The notes under the pieces were generated by a model that made no database searches, had not been told where the DNA came from, and saw nothing but the letters and a program-made list of their open reading frames with translations. Both the position numbers and the translations under genes were made by a program. From an uncultured Eubacterium sp. (lineage in GTDB: Bacteria > Bacillota > Clostridia > Oscillospirales > Acutalibacteraceae): DNA of 7,434 nt. The stretch spans positions 1 to 7,434 of the forward strand of contig CAJOER010000043.1 in the NCBI GenBank assembly GCA_905233805.1. Direction: 5' to 3'. Of this stretch, positions 1 through 6,773 are shown piece after piece. Each line of letters starts with the position of its first letter. Position 1 is the stretch's first letter.

Positions 1-30
1 TGACAGAATAAGGCAAAGCGCCTTTTTCAT
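1..30 (-). CDS. Start of a third secreted protein (partial, cut by window edge)
   Basis: Only the first ten codons are present, reading MKKALCLILS: two lysines followed by a hydrophobic run, the beginning of a signal peptide. The start is supported by AAAGGA placed 8 nt upstream, the same spacing as at the other strong sites in this block. It begins 14 nt after the stop of the preceding FnIII gene, the same gap as between the two FnIII genes, so it is very likely the next gene of the same run. The mature protein is outside the window, so membership in the FnIII family is only a guess. Confidence 0.6.
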   Translation of the reverse strand, partial: MKKALCLILS

Positions 31-38
31 ATTTATCA

Positions 39-44
39 TCCTTT
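39..44 (-). promoter_or_regulatory. Ribosome binding site of the third secreted gene
   Basis: AAAGGA on the minus strand, 8 nt before the ATG at position 30. It lies wholly inside the 14-nt gap after the upstream stop codon and is the main support for calling the ten-codon fragment a real gene start. Confidence 0.6.
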
Positions 45-875
45 TTATTTAACGCGGATTTTCCTTGTCTTAGACCACTTCTGGGAATAAACCTTGTGGC
101 CCTTAACAACCTTATAAGACCTGATTCTTACATAGTAGGTCTTTTTGCTCTTAAGCTTCTTTACGGTCTTTTTACAGCTTTTAACGGTTTTTGATTTACT
201 CTTTTTGAATTTCTTTGAATATGAATACTGAAGCTGATATTTCTTTGCGCCCCTGGCTTTCTTCCACTTGGCGGTAAACTTTTTCTTACCTGGGGTAACC
301 TTGAAAGAAGCAGGTACTGCGGGCGCATTAAAGGTTTTAATATCCTTTTCGTATCCGCAGGTTTTACAAACCTTGCCGTACTCGCCGAATTCTTCGCGTA
401 CTGCAGGGGTGAAGTAATCCTTAAATCTGTGCTTATGAGTTGTAACTACAACCGGACAGGTGAATTTACTTATATTATTCACAAGGGTGTATGCGTGAAT
501 ATAGTATTCCTTATCCTTGGAAAACTTATATACAAAATATGAGTAATCAGATTTTGTATATTCCCCGAGTTCTTCAATGTAACCGTTGTTTTTTACATCT
601 TTAAGGCTCTTATATGCACGGGTGTAAAAATTATACACCTTGCCCTTTTTAGTGTTTTTAAAGCTTAACTGATAAACTCCGCTTTCAGCCGGCTTGAATT
701 TCAGCCAGCACTCGGGAGTTTCCGGGTCGTCGTCACATTTGAATTTAACGTCCGAAGTCTCTCCGAAAACAAGATTAACGGCCTCATCGGCGCCGGCAAA
801 CACGTTGAGCGAGGGCGCCGAAAATGCAGTTAATACCATTGAAACGGAAAGTAATATGCTGATAATTCTTTTCAT
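45..875 (-). CDS. Secreted FnIII-domain protein, paralog 2 (276 aa)
   Basis: Function unknown; an exported, probably surface-associated protein. A signal peptide occupies residues 1 to about 27 (MKRIIS, hydrophobic core, likely cleavage near VFA). Residues about 30-145 are beta-rich, with a PECWLKFKP motif (54-62) and a KEYYIHAY strand (122-129), resembling a PPC-like beta-sandwich; this fold call is inference. An HKH...CKTC motif follows (H147, H149, C170, C173), possibly a small metal site. Residues about 186-276 form a fibronectin type III domain with the family's GKKKFTAKWKK and TYYVRIRSY strands; residues 191-276 hold 30 Lys and 5 Arg and no Asp or Glu. It starts 14 nt after its paralog. 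No Shine-Dalgarno is visible; the start is chosen because MKRIIS matches the paralog's start. No sortase motif, dockerin or membrane anchor is visible. Confidence 0.85.
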   Translation of the reverse strand: MKRIISILLSVSMVLTAFSAPSLNVFAGADEAVNLVFGETSDVKFKCDDDPETPECWLKFKPAESGVYQLSFKNTKKGKVYNFYTRAYKSLKDVKNNGYIEELGEYTKSDYSYFVYKFSKDKEYYIHAYTLVNNISKFTCPVVVTTHKHRFKDYFTPAVREEFGEYGKVCKTCGYEKDIKTFNAPAVPASFKVTPGKKKFTAKWKKARGAKKYQLQYSYSKKFKKSKSKTVKSCKKTVKKLKSKKTYYVRIRSYKVVKGHKVYSQKWSKTRKIRVK

Positions 876-889
876 TTTAACTGATTTGC

Positions 890-1756
890 TTATTTAACCT
901 TTACTTTTTTAGCCGCACACCAGGAAGAATAAACCTTATGGCTGCCTACTTTTTTATACGTTCTCATTTTAACGTAATAAGTTGTCTTGCTTTTTACGTT
1001 TTTGATTGTCTTTTTAAGTGTTTTTACGTCCTTAATGTTTACCGTTTTGGTAGTTTTCTTTGTGAACTTCTTGGAAGTTGAATATTTAATCTGATAGCCT
1101 TTTGCGTCGTAGGGCTTCTTCCATTTTGCGGTGAACTTCTTCTTTCCTGCAACAAGCGTTAAACCTGTAGGAACAGAAGGATTTTCAAAACCGTCTATTT
1201 CTTCTTTACCGCAGATTGCGCACTCTTTACCGTATTCGCCGCAGTCGCCGCCCGAAGGAAGAGTGAACACTTCTCTGTATACGTGGTAATGCTGAGAAAT
1301 TGTAACGTCCATTTTAATCTCGTCAACACCGCTCTTGGTATAAACGACATCGTGGATATAATACGTTACGTCCTTCTTTAAATTGTAAGTGTCAACATAA
1401 CAGTAATCGTTACCGCTGTCGGTAATTTTATACGTGTTATAGTTTACAAACTGAAGCTTGTTCTTGTCGGCAAGCGCATCCGCTTCGGATTCGTAAACAG
1501 AAACGTTTCCGCCCATTGTATACTTGTTTGTAATGTTTTTAGTAACAATCTCATAGAGAGCGTCTTTTGTCGGGGTGAAAGTGAACCAGCAACACGGGGC
1601 GGAATCACCCTCATGTTTTACAAAATTGTAAGTTACGGATGAAATGGCGTTAGCAGTGCTCGTCGAATCACCGGTAGCATAAGAGCTGAAAGACGTCATA
1701 GATACCGCAGTAATTAACATAACCGCAGCGCACATTAAACTGATAATTCTTTTCAT
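890..1756 (-). CDS. Secreted FnIII-domain protein, paralog 1 (288 aa)
   Basis: Function unknown; exported. The frame is open upstream to an ATG at 1807, but the start at 1756 is preferred: AAAGGAGA lies 8 nt before it, and it gives an MKRIIS signal peptide like the paralog's. Numbering from that start: signal peptide 1 to about 27 (ending SYA); beta-rich domain about 35-153 with PCCWFTFTP (54-62) and VTYYIHD (130-136); HYH (156-158) and CAIC (179-182) as a possible metal knuckle; FnIII about 193-288 with GKKKFTAKWKK at 204-214 and TYYVKMRTY near 259-267. The FnIII domain is about half identical by eye to the next gene's, while the N-terminal half is more diverged. The C-terminal half is strongly basic. 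It follows tyrS by 55 nt, the largest gap in the block, where a weak internal promoter is possible but not visible. Confidence 0.86.
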   Translation of the reverse strand: MKRIISLMCAAVMLITAVSMTSFSSYATGDSTSTANAISSVTYNFVKHEGDSAPCCWFTFTPTKDALYEIVTKNITNKYTMGGNVSVYESEADALADKNKLQFVNYNTYKITDSGNDYCYVDTYNLKKDVTYYIHDVVYTKSGVDEIKMDVTISQHYHVYREVFTLPSGGDCGEYGKECAICGKEEIDGFENPSVPTGLTLVAGKKKFTAKWKKPYDAKGYQIKYSTSKKFTKKTTKTVNIKDVKTLKKTIKNVKSKTTYYVKMRTYKKVGSHKVYSSWCAAKKVKVK

Positions 1757-1763
1757 TTTGATT

Positions 1764-1771
1764 TCTCCTTT
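1764..1771 (-). promoter_or_regulatory. Ribosome binding site deciding the FnIII paralog 1 start
   Basis: AAAGGAGA on the minus strand, with GGAG 8 nt before the ATG at 1756. An alternative in-frame ATG lies on top of this site (codons ATG AAA GGA GAA), and another is at 1807; neither has a comparable site nor a signal peptide directly behind it. The site therefore fixes the start at 1756. Confidence 0.75.
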
Positions 1772-1811
1772 CATTAATAAGTACTTAAAAGCACCAAAAA
1801 CCAACAAATAA

Positions 1812-3035
1812 TCAGAATATAAATTTTCTGAATACTTTTTTACCTTTTTTAATTACTACGCCCTCTTTGAGGTCGTCTTTTTCAAGAGAGGTCCAAACGT
1901 CGCTTATCTTTTTATCGTTAACGGAAACGCCGCCCTGCTGGATAAGACGTCTTCCCTCTCCGTTTGACTTAATCATTTCGCCTTTGAGCATAAGAGCAAG
2001 AACGGTGATTTTTCCGTCCTCGCCAAAGTCGCCGTCAGTTACTTCGGTAGTGGGCATATTGCTGTCGTCTGCACCGCCTGCGAAGAGTGCTCTTGCAGTA
2101 TCCTGCGCCTTTTTAGCCTCTTCTTCGCCGTGTACGAGTTTTGTAAGTTCATATGCAAGGATTTCCTTGGCGGTATTGAGCTGGCTGCCCTCCCACGAAT
2201 CCATTTTTCTTATTTCTTCCATAGGAAGGAAGGTAAGCATTCTTATGCATTTAAGAACGTCTGCGTCCTCGACGTTGCGCCAGTACTGATAGAAATCGTA
2301 GGGCGAGGTCTTTTCGGCGTCAAGCCATACGGCGTTGCCCGCGGTCTTGCCCATTTTTCTTCCCTGCGAGTCGGTGAGAAGAGTAATCGTCATAGCATGA
2401 GCGTCTTTGCCGAGTTTTTTTCTTATAAGCTCCGTTCCGCCGAGCATATTGCTCCACTGGTCATCGCCGCCGAACTGCATATTGCAGCCGTAATGCTGGA
2501 AAAGATAATAGAAATCGTAGGACTGCATAATCATATAGTTAAACTCAAAGAATGAAAGTCCCTTTTCCATTCTCTGCTTATAACACTCCGCACGGAGCAT
2601 ATTATTAACCGAGAAGCAGGTTCCGACTTCCCTTAAAAGTTCAACGTAGTTGAGGTCAAGAAGCCAGTCGGCGTTATTTACCATCATAGCCTTGCCCTCG
2701 CCGAATTCGATGAAGCGTTCCATCTGCTTTCTGAAACATTCGGCGTTATGGTCGATATCCTCACGCGTAAGCATTTTTCTCATATCGGTTCTGCCCGACG
2801 GGTCGCCTATCATAGTGGTTCCGCCGCCGATAAGAGCTATAGGCTGGTTGCCCGCCTCCTGAAGTCTTTTCATAAGCGTAAGCGCCATAAAATGACCTGC
2901 GGTAAGGCTGTCGGCAGTACAGTCAAAGCCGATATAGAATTTAGCTTTGCCCGCATTTACCATATTTCTTATTTCTTCTTCGTTAGTTACCTGAGCGATT
3001 AAACCTCGCTCTATGAGTTCTTCATATACACCCAT
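1812..3035 (-). CDS. tyrS: Tyrosyl-tRNA synthetase
   Basis: Cytoplasmic class I aminoacyl-tRNA synthetase charging tRNA-Tyr with tyrosine using ATP. At 407 aa it is near the usual 400-425. The Rossmann catalytic domain contains FYIGFD (33-38), the HIGH-equivalent TAGH (45-48, first His replaced by Thr), GDPSGRTDMR (77-86), QSYDF (171-175) and GGDDQW (189-194). The KMSKS-equivalent is KMGKT (227-231), close to the KFGKT of Geobacillus TyrRS. A C-terminal S4-type RNA-binding domain begins near 355 (EGRRLIQQGGVSVN, 360-373). GGAGG lies 8 nt before the start. It sits 22 nt after recN, with no T-box leader in that gap, so it is probably expressed from the upstream operon. It appears complete and functional. 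Confidence 0.97.
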   Translation of the reverse strand: MGVYEELIERGLIAQVTNEEEIRNMVNAGKAKFYIGFDCTADSLTAGHFMALTLMKRLQEAGNQPIALIGGGTTMIGDPSGRTDMRKMLTREDIDHNAECFRKQMERFIEFGEGKAMMVNNADWLLDLNYVELLREVGTCFSVNNMLRAECYKQRMEKGLSFFEFNYMIMQSYDFYYLFQHYGCNMQFGGDDQWSNMLGGTELIRKKLGKDAHAMTITLLTDSQGRKMGKTAGNAVWLDAEKTSPYDFYQYWRNVEDADVLKCIRMLTFLPMEEIRKMDSWEGSQLNTAKEILAYELTKLVHGEEEAKKAQDTARALFAGGADDSNMPTTEVTDGDFGEDGKITVLALMLKGEMIKSNGEGRRLIQQGGVSVNDKKISDVWTSLEKDDLKEGVVIKKGKKVFRKFIF

Positions 3036-3041
3036 ATATTC

Positions 3042-3048
3042 TTCCTCC
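3042..3048 (-). promoter_or_regulatory. Strong ribosome binding site of tyrS
   Basis: GGAGGAA on the minus strand, with GGAGG 8 nt upstream of the tyrS ATG. It is the best match to the anti-Shine-Dalgarno in the window and fills the 22-nt gap after recN, leaving no room for a T-box riboswitch or terminator. Confidence 0.8.
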
Positions 3049-3057
3049 GATTTATTC

Positions 3058-4713
3058 TTAATTACCTTTCAGCAGTTCTTCGGCTGATTTAAGTATTGTA
3101 TCCGTGATTTCAAGGCCGCCCATAATTCTTGCAAGCTCTTCTTTCCTTCCCGCGTAGTCAAGTTCTTTAACCGAGGTAAAGGTTCTTCCCTGCTCAAATC
3201 TCTTACTGATAAGAAGATGAGAGTCGGCAAGAGAGGCAATCTGCGCCGAGTGAGTTACGCAGAGAACCTGAGTAAAGCCTGCAACGCGTTTGAGCGAATA
3301 GCCTATTTTTCTGCTTGCCTTGCCGCTTACTCCCGAATCAATTTCGTCAAAAATGAGAGTGGCAACGCTGTCCTTTGCGGCAACAACGTTTTTGATTGCA
3401 AGCATTATTCTTGAAAGCTCGCCGCCCGAAGCAATCTTTGAAAGAGGCTTCGGCGGTTCGCCTAAGTTTGTGGAAATCAGAAATTCTATTTTGTCAAATC
3501 CGGTTGAGGAGAGGTTTGCCTTCTGAAAATCCGTTACAAACTGGATTTTCGGCATATCAAGTTCCCTCAGTTCCGCACACACGGCGTCTTCAAGTTTCTT
3601 TGCTACTTTCTTTCTGCTTTCAGAAAGAGCTTCGGCAGCCTTGACGGTATTAGAAAAAGCGCGGTCGTATTCAACGTTCAGCTTTTCAATTTCTTCGTCC
3701 GAATTAATTATTGAAGAGCGTCTTGCCTTTGCGTTTTCAAGATAAGAAAGCATTTCGTCTTCGGTTTTGCCGTACTTATTTGAAAAGCGGTAGTACATAT
3801 CGAGGCGTTCTTCGATTCTTTCAAGTTCGCTTTCGCTGTACTCTACGGCGTTAAGCTTAGCGGCTGCTAAATCTTTTACGCTCTGTGTACCGTCGATTAG
3901 TTCTTCAAGTTTTGAAAAAAGTCCTTTAAGTTCGCTGTCCACCGTTGAAACCGCTTCAATATCCCTTGCGCAGGTATTGAGCACGGTTTCAATTCCGCTG
4001 ACTTCTTCGTCGCCCGAAAAAGCGGAAACGAGAGAATTCAGGGCGGATATAACGGTCTGGGAATTGAGCATAAGATTTCTTTTGCTTTTCAGCTCGTCCC
4101 ACTCGCCCTCCTTAATATCGGCCTCTTCAAGCTCCTTAATCTCATAATCAAGAAGTTCAAGCTGTCTGTCCTTATCGTCGGCGTCCTTCGTGAGTTCTTT
4201 AAGGCGCCGTCTTATGGAAATCAGTTCTCTGAATTTTTCTCTGTAGCCGGAAAGCTCCCCGACTCCGAGCATATCTATGAATTTATAGTGATAATCGGGA
4301 TTCAGCAGTTCCTGAGAATCGTGCTGACCGTGAATATTGACGAGAAGCGGACTCAGCTCCCTTACCATAGAAGCCGTGCAAACCGTACCGTTAATACGGC
4401 AGACTGACTTGCCCGAGGCAGAAATCTTACGGGAAATTATCAGAGTTTCGTCCTCTGTTTCAATTCCCATTTCGTCAAGTTTTGTTTTAACGTCGTCGCT
4501 CAGAGTATCAAAATATGCAGTAACGGACGCATTTTCGGCGCCGTGGCGCACCATTTCCTTTGAAGTGCGCTCGCCGAGGACAGCATTAATAGAGTCAACT
4601 ATAATTGACTTACCTGCACCCGTTTCGCCGGTCAGAACATTAAGACCGCCCGAAAACTCTATATCCGCTTTTTCAATTACTGCAACGTTTTCAATATTCA
4701 GAGCTTTAAGCAT
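3058..4713 (-). CDS. recN: DNA repair protein RecN (SMC-like ATPase)
   Basis: An SMC-family ATPase that acts early in repair of DNA double-strand breaks, binding and tethering DNA ends in the cytoplasm. At 551 aa it has the normal bacterial length. The N-terminal ATPase half has Walker A GETGAGKS (29-36) and IHGQHD (127-132, Q-loop region). Residues about 155-375 are rich in Glu, Lys and Leu and fit the RecN antiparallel coiled coil, shorter than in true SMC proteins. The C-terminal half has the ABC signature SGGELSR (429-435), Walker B LIFDEIDSG (453-461), the switch His in VTHSAQIA (486-493), and ends with the family's RIMGG (529-533). Its ATG overlaps the argR stop by 8 nt and has GAGGAG 8 nt upstream, so translation is probably coupled. 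All catalytic motifs are intact. Confidence 0.97.
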   Translation of the reverse strand: MLKALNIENVAVIEKADIEFSGGLNVLTGETGAGKSIIVDSINAVLGERTSKEMVRHGAENASVTAYFDTLSDDVKTKLDEMGIETEDETLIISRKISASGKSVCRINGTVCTASMVRELSPLLVNIHGQHDSQELLNPDYHYKFIDMLGVGELSGYREKFRELISIRRRLKELTKDADDKDRQLELLDYEIKELEEADIKEGEWDELKSKRNLMLNSQTVISALNSLVSAFSGDEEVSGIETVLNTCARDIEAVSTVDSELKGLFSKLEELIDGTQSVKDLAAAKLNAVEYSESELERIEERLDMYYRFSNKYGKTEDEMLSYLENAKARRSSIINSDEEIEKLNVEYDRAFSNTVKAAEALSESRKKVAKKLEDAVCAELRELDMPKIQFVTDFQKANLSSTGFDKIEFLISTNLGEPPKPLSKIASGGELSRIMLAIKNVVAAKDSVATLIFDEIDSGVSGKASRKIGYSLKRVAGFTQVLCVTHSAQIASLADSHLLISKRFEQGRTFTSVKELDYAGRKEELARIMGGLEITDTILKSAEELLKGN

Positions 4714-5158
4714 TAAGCGTACTCCTCAGTCTGTCAGTAAAATCTTTTGCAATCTCTTCGGTTTTGCAAAGCATAAATATGGTATCGTCGCCCGCGATAG
4801 TTCCGAGAACGCCGTCGTTGCTCATTGAATCAATAGCGGCGCAGGCTGCGTTTGCCATACCCGAAAAGCACTTGATAACTACAATATTCATAGCGTAGTC
4901 AATATTGATTATTGACTCGTTGAAGATACCGCCGGCACGGTTTACAATCTGGTCGTTTCTCTTTTTGCCGGTTGAATAGATATATCTTCCCTTAGAGGAT
5001 AAATCCTTAACAAGGCGAAGTTCTTTGATATCCCTTGAAATGGTAGCCTGAGTTACCTCAAAGCCGAATTCAATAAGCTTTTCCTGAAGTTCTTCCTGGG
5101 TTTCAATTTCGTATGTTGAAATCAGTTCAAGTATTTTTGCCTGTCTTCTTTTTTTCAT
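4706..5158 (-). CDS. argR: Arginine repressor ArgR/AhrC
   Basis: A transcription factor that in this family forms hexamers with arginine and represses arginine synthesis genes (and, as in Bacillus AhrC, can activate catabolism). At 150 aa it has the standard length. The N-terminal winged helix-turn-helix (about 1-70) has the diagnostic TQATISRDIKELRL (36-49), with SR in the recognition helix. The C-terminal oligomerization and arginine-binding domain (about 80-150) has SGMANAACAAID (99-110) and GTIAGDDT (119-126), whose Asp pair contacts arginine in known structures. ATGA overlap with nadK (4 nt) and an AGAGAGG site upstream imply translational coupling. No ARG-box operator is visible here because there is no free intergenic DNA around the gene. 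Association with recN and tlyA is conserved in Firmicutes. Confidence 0.96.
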   Translation of the reverse strand: MKKRRQAKILELISTYEIETQEELQEKLIEFGFEVTQATISRDIKELRLVKDLSSKGRYIYSTGKKRNDQIVNRAGGIFNESIINIDYAMNIVVIKCFSGMANAACAAIDSMSNDGVLGTIAGDDTIFMLCKTEEIAKDFTDRLRSTLNA

Positions 5159-5964
5159 CGGTTTCGCCTCTCTAAAATCTTAGTGTTTAATATTTCGTAG
5201 AAATTTTCGGGTTTAATCTTTATCAGTTTTGCTTTAAACTCCGATTTTGAAATGATTATCTTTGAGTTATTGTCGACGGGGATTGAATCGGCGCCGTCAA
5301 TTGAAAGGAAAGACTGATTGCTCACGTCGTTCCCTACGAAGAGCACAAGCTCTTTATCGCTTGAAAATACTATGCTTCTGTTAACAAGCGAATGCGGACA
5401 AATCGGCGTTACGATAAAGCAGGAATTATCGGGGCTTACCACGGGACCGCCCGCCGCCATTGAATATGCCGTTGAACCCGTCGGAGTTGAAACTATCATA
5501 CCGTCGGCCCTTGTATCAGTAACCTTTCGGTTTTCGCACATAACGGTAATATCAATAAGTCTTGCAAGGGTACCTCTTGAAATAACCGCGTCGTTAAGGC
5601 AGTGGTATTCGCCCACGGGCTTTCCTTCCTGCTCAAGCACTGCTTTTATCATCATTCTCTCTTCAACGATATAATTGCCGTTTACAAGCTCGCTGAGAAG
5701 TTCAAGCTCGTTTCTTTCAAGGCCGCTCATAAAGCCGAGCCGTCCGGCGTTGATACCGAGAGTCGGCTTACCCGCAAGGGAGGCGATTTTGGCAACGTTG
5801 AGCGTCGTTCCGTCCCCTCCTACGGCAATTACAATATCAGCCGAATCAAGTTCTCCTTCGTCTGAAGTAACTTCGGCGCCTAATGCGTTAAGCCTGTTTT
5901 CAATTTCAAGCGAAAGCTTTTCGTTACTTTCGTTTTCACTGTTTGGAAAAATAAGAAATTTCAT
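5155..5964 (-). CDS. nadK: NAD kinase (ATP/polyphosphate-dependent)
   Basis: Phosphorylates NAD to NADP in the cytoplasm, the only route to NADP in most bacteria. The length of 269 aa is typical of the Firmicutes form. The N-terminal domain carries the diagnostic GGDGT (49-53) with its catalytic Asp, then PTLGINAGRLGFM (67-79). The second domain has CLNDAVISRG (122-131, the family's NE/D motif in the ND form), DGMIVSTPTGSTAYSMAAGG (154-173) and TPICPHSL (186-193). All substrate-binding motifs are present. The start is the ATG in TAATG, overlapping the tlyA stop by 1 nt; a CGGAG site sits 11 nt upstream, slightly further than elsewhere in the block. In Bacillus subtilis the equivalent locus lacks this gene between tlyA and ahrC; insertion here is familiar from Clostridia. 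The older symbol is ppnK. Confidence 0.96.
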   Translation of the reverse strand: MKFLIFPNSENESNEKLSLEIENRLNALGAEVTSDEGELDSADIVIAVGGDGTTLNVAKIASLAGKPTLGINAGRLGFMSGLERNELELLSELVNGNYIVEERMMIKAVLEQEGKPVGEYHCLNDAVISRGTLARLIDITVMCENRKVTDTRADGMIVSTPTGSTAYSMAAGGPVVSPDNSCFIVTPICPHSLVNRSIVFSSDKELVLFVGNDVSNQSFLSIDGADSIPVDNNSKIIISKSEFKAKLIKIKPENFYEILNTKILERRNR

Positions 5965-6773
5965 TATTTATCAAGCTCCGTATGTGAATTATATACAAGC
6001 GTTTCAACGTCCGTATCAGCCGTATTTTCGGGCTTTTCGGATTTTCTTATATAGATTAGATATTCTATGTTTCCTTCGGGGCCTTTTACGGGAGAAAAGT
6101 CAAGTCCGAGCACATCAAAGCCGTTATCAAGGGCAAGAGAAACGACGTTTTCAACTACTTCCTTGTGAACGTTCAAATCCCTTACTACGCCCTTTTTGCC
6201 GACCTTTTCCTTCCCTGCTTCAAACTGCGGCTTAATAAGGCAGACCGCCTCGCCGTTTTCTTTAAGCAGAGTATTGAGAACGGGAAGAATAAGCTTTAAT
6301 GAAATAAATGAAACGTCAACGGACGCAAAGTCAATTTTGTCAGGCACCTGTTCTTCCGTACAGTACCTGAAATTAGTGCGTTCAAGGTTAACTACTCTTT
6401 CATCCGTGCGCAGCTTCCACGCAAGCTGGCCGTAGCCGACGTCTATCGCGTACACCTTAGCCGCGCCGTTTTGGAGCATACAGTCGGTAAAACCTCCCGT
6501 TGAAGCGCCGACGTCCATACAGCATTTCCCTTCAAGGTTTATGGGAAACGACTTCATGGCTTTTTCAAGTTTAAGTCCGCCGCGGGATACGTATTTAAGG
6601 GTATTGCCCCTTACTTCTATTTTATCTTCGGGCTTAACCTCAAAGCCGGCTTTATCCGCTTTTTGGTTATTTACATATACCTGACCCGCCATAATTATTG
6701 CCTTCGCCTTCTCACGCGAGGGAGCGAAGCCCTGTTCAAATACGGCGACGTCAAGCCTGGTTTTCTTTGCCAT
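5964..6773 (-). CDS. tlyA: TlyA family rRNA 2'-O-methyltransferase
   Basis: TlyA proteins use SAM to 2'-O-methylate cytidines in 16S and/or 23S rRNA. Such methylation sensitizes mycobacterial ribosomes to capreomycin; some homologs are annotated as hemolysins, which is doubtful as a role here. The 269-aa protein has an N-terminal S4 RNA-binding domain (about 4-62; TRLDVAVFEQGFAPSREKAK), the linker SRGGLKL (63-69), and a FtsJ-like Rossmann methyltransferase with SAM motif DVGASTGGFTD (87-97). Candidate catalytic residues of the K-D-K-E type are K68, D153 (DVSFISL), K181 (IKPQFEAG) and E237 (NIEYLIYI). Residues 245-269 form a polar tail. It overlaps the dxs end by 23 nt and has AGGA 9 nt upstream, inside dxs. 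Which rRNA it modifies (TlyA-I or TlyA-II) cannot be read directly; the full S4 domain and N-terminus suggest the longer type. Confidence 0.95.
   Translation of the reverse strand: MAKKTRLDVAVFEQGFAPSREKAKAIIMAGQVYVNNQKADKAGFEVKPEDKIEVRGNTLKYVSRGGLKLEKAMKSFPINLEGKCCMDVGASTGGFTDCMLQNGAAKVYAIDVGYGQLAWKLRTDERVVNLERTNFRYCTEEQVPDKIDFASVDVSFISLKLILPVLNTLLKENGEAVCLIKPQFEAGKEKVGKKGVVRDLNVHKEVVENVVSLALDNGFDVLGLDFSPVKGPEGNIEYLIYIRKSEKPENTADTDVETLVYNSHTELDK

Noticed and set aside
1778..1787. Ten-base palindrome TAAGTACTTA between tyrS and the FnIII gene, as an operator or terminator
   Set aside because: It is short, AT-rich and has no following T-run on the transcribed strand; a palindrome of this size is expected by chance. 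No good -10/-35 pair was found in this gap either.
1757..1807. Longer FnIII paralog 1 starting at 1807, or at the ATG overlapping the ribosome site
   Set aside because: Both starts bury the signal peptide and lack their own binding site; the ATG at 1756 has AAAGGAGA at 8 nt and matches the paralog's start.
5675..6235. Long plus-strand open frame of 186 codons opposite nadK and tlyA
   Set aside because: It is antisense to two well-supported genes, rich in Ser/Pro/Leu from reversed codons, and shows no domain. The same applies to the frames at 4337-4828, 1867-2289, 2130-2555 and 5318-5674.
5964..6773. TlyA as a hemolysin
   Set aside because: The S4 domain, SAM motif and K-D-K-E-like residues indicate an rRNA methyltransferase; there is no signal peptide or membrane segment.
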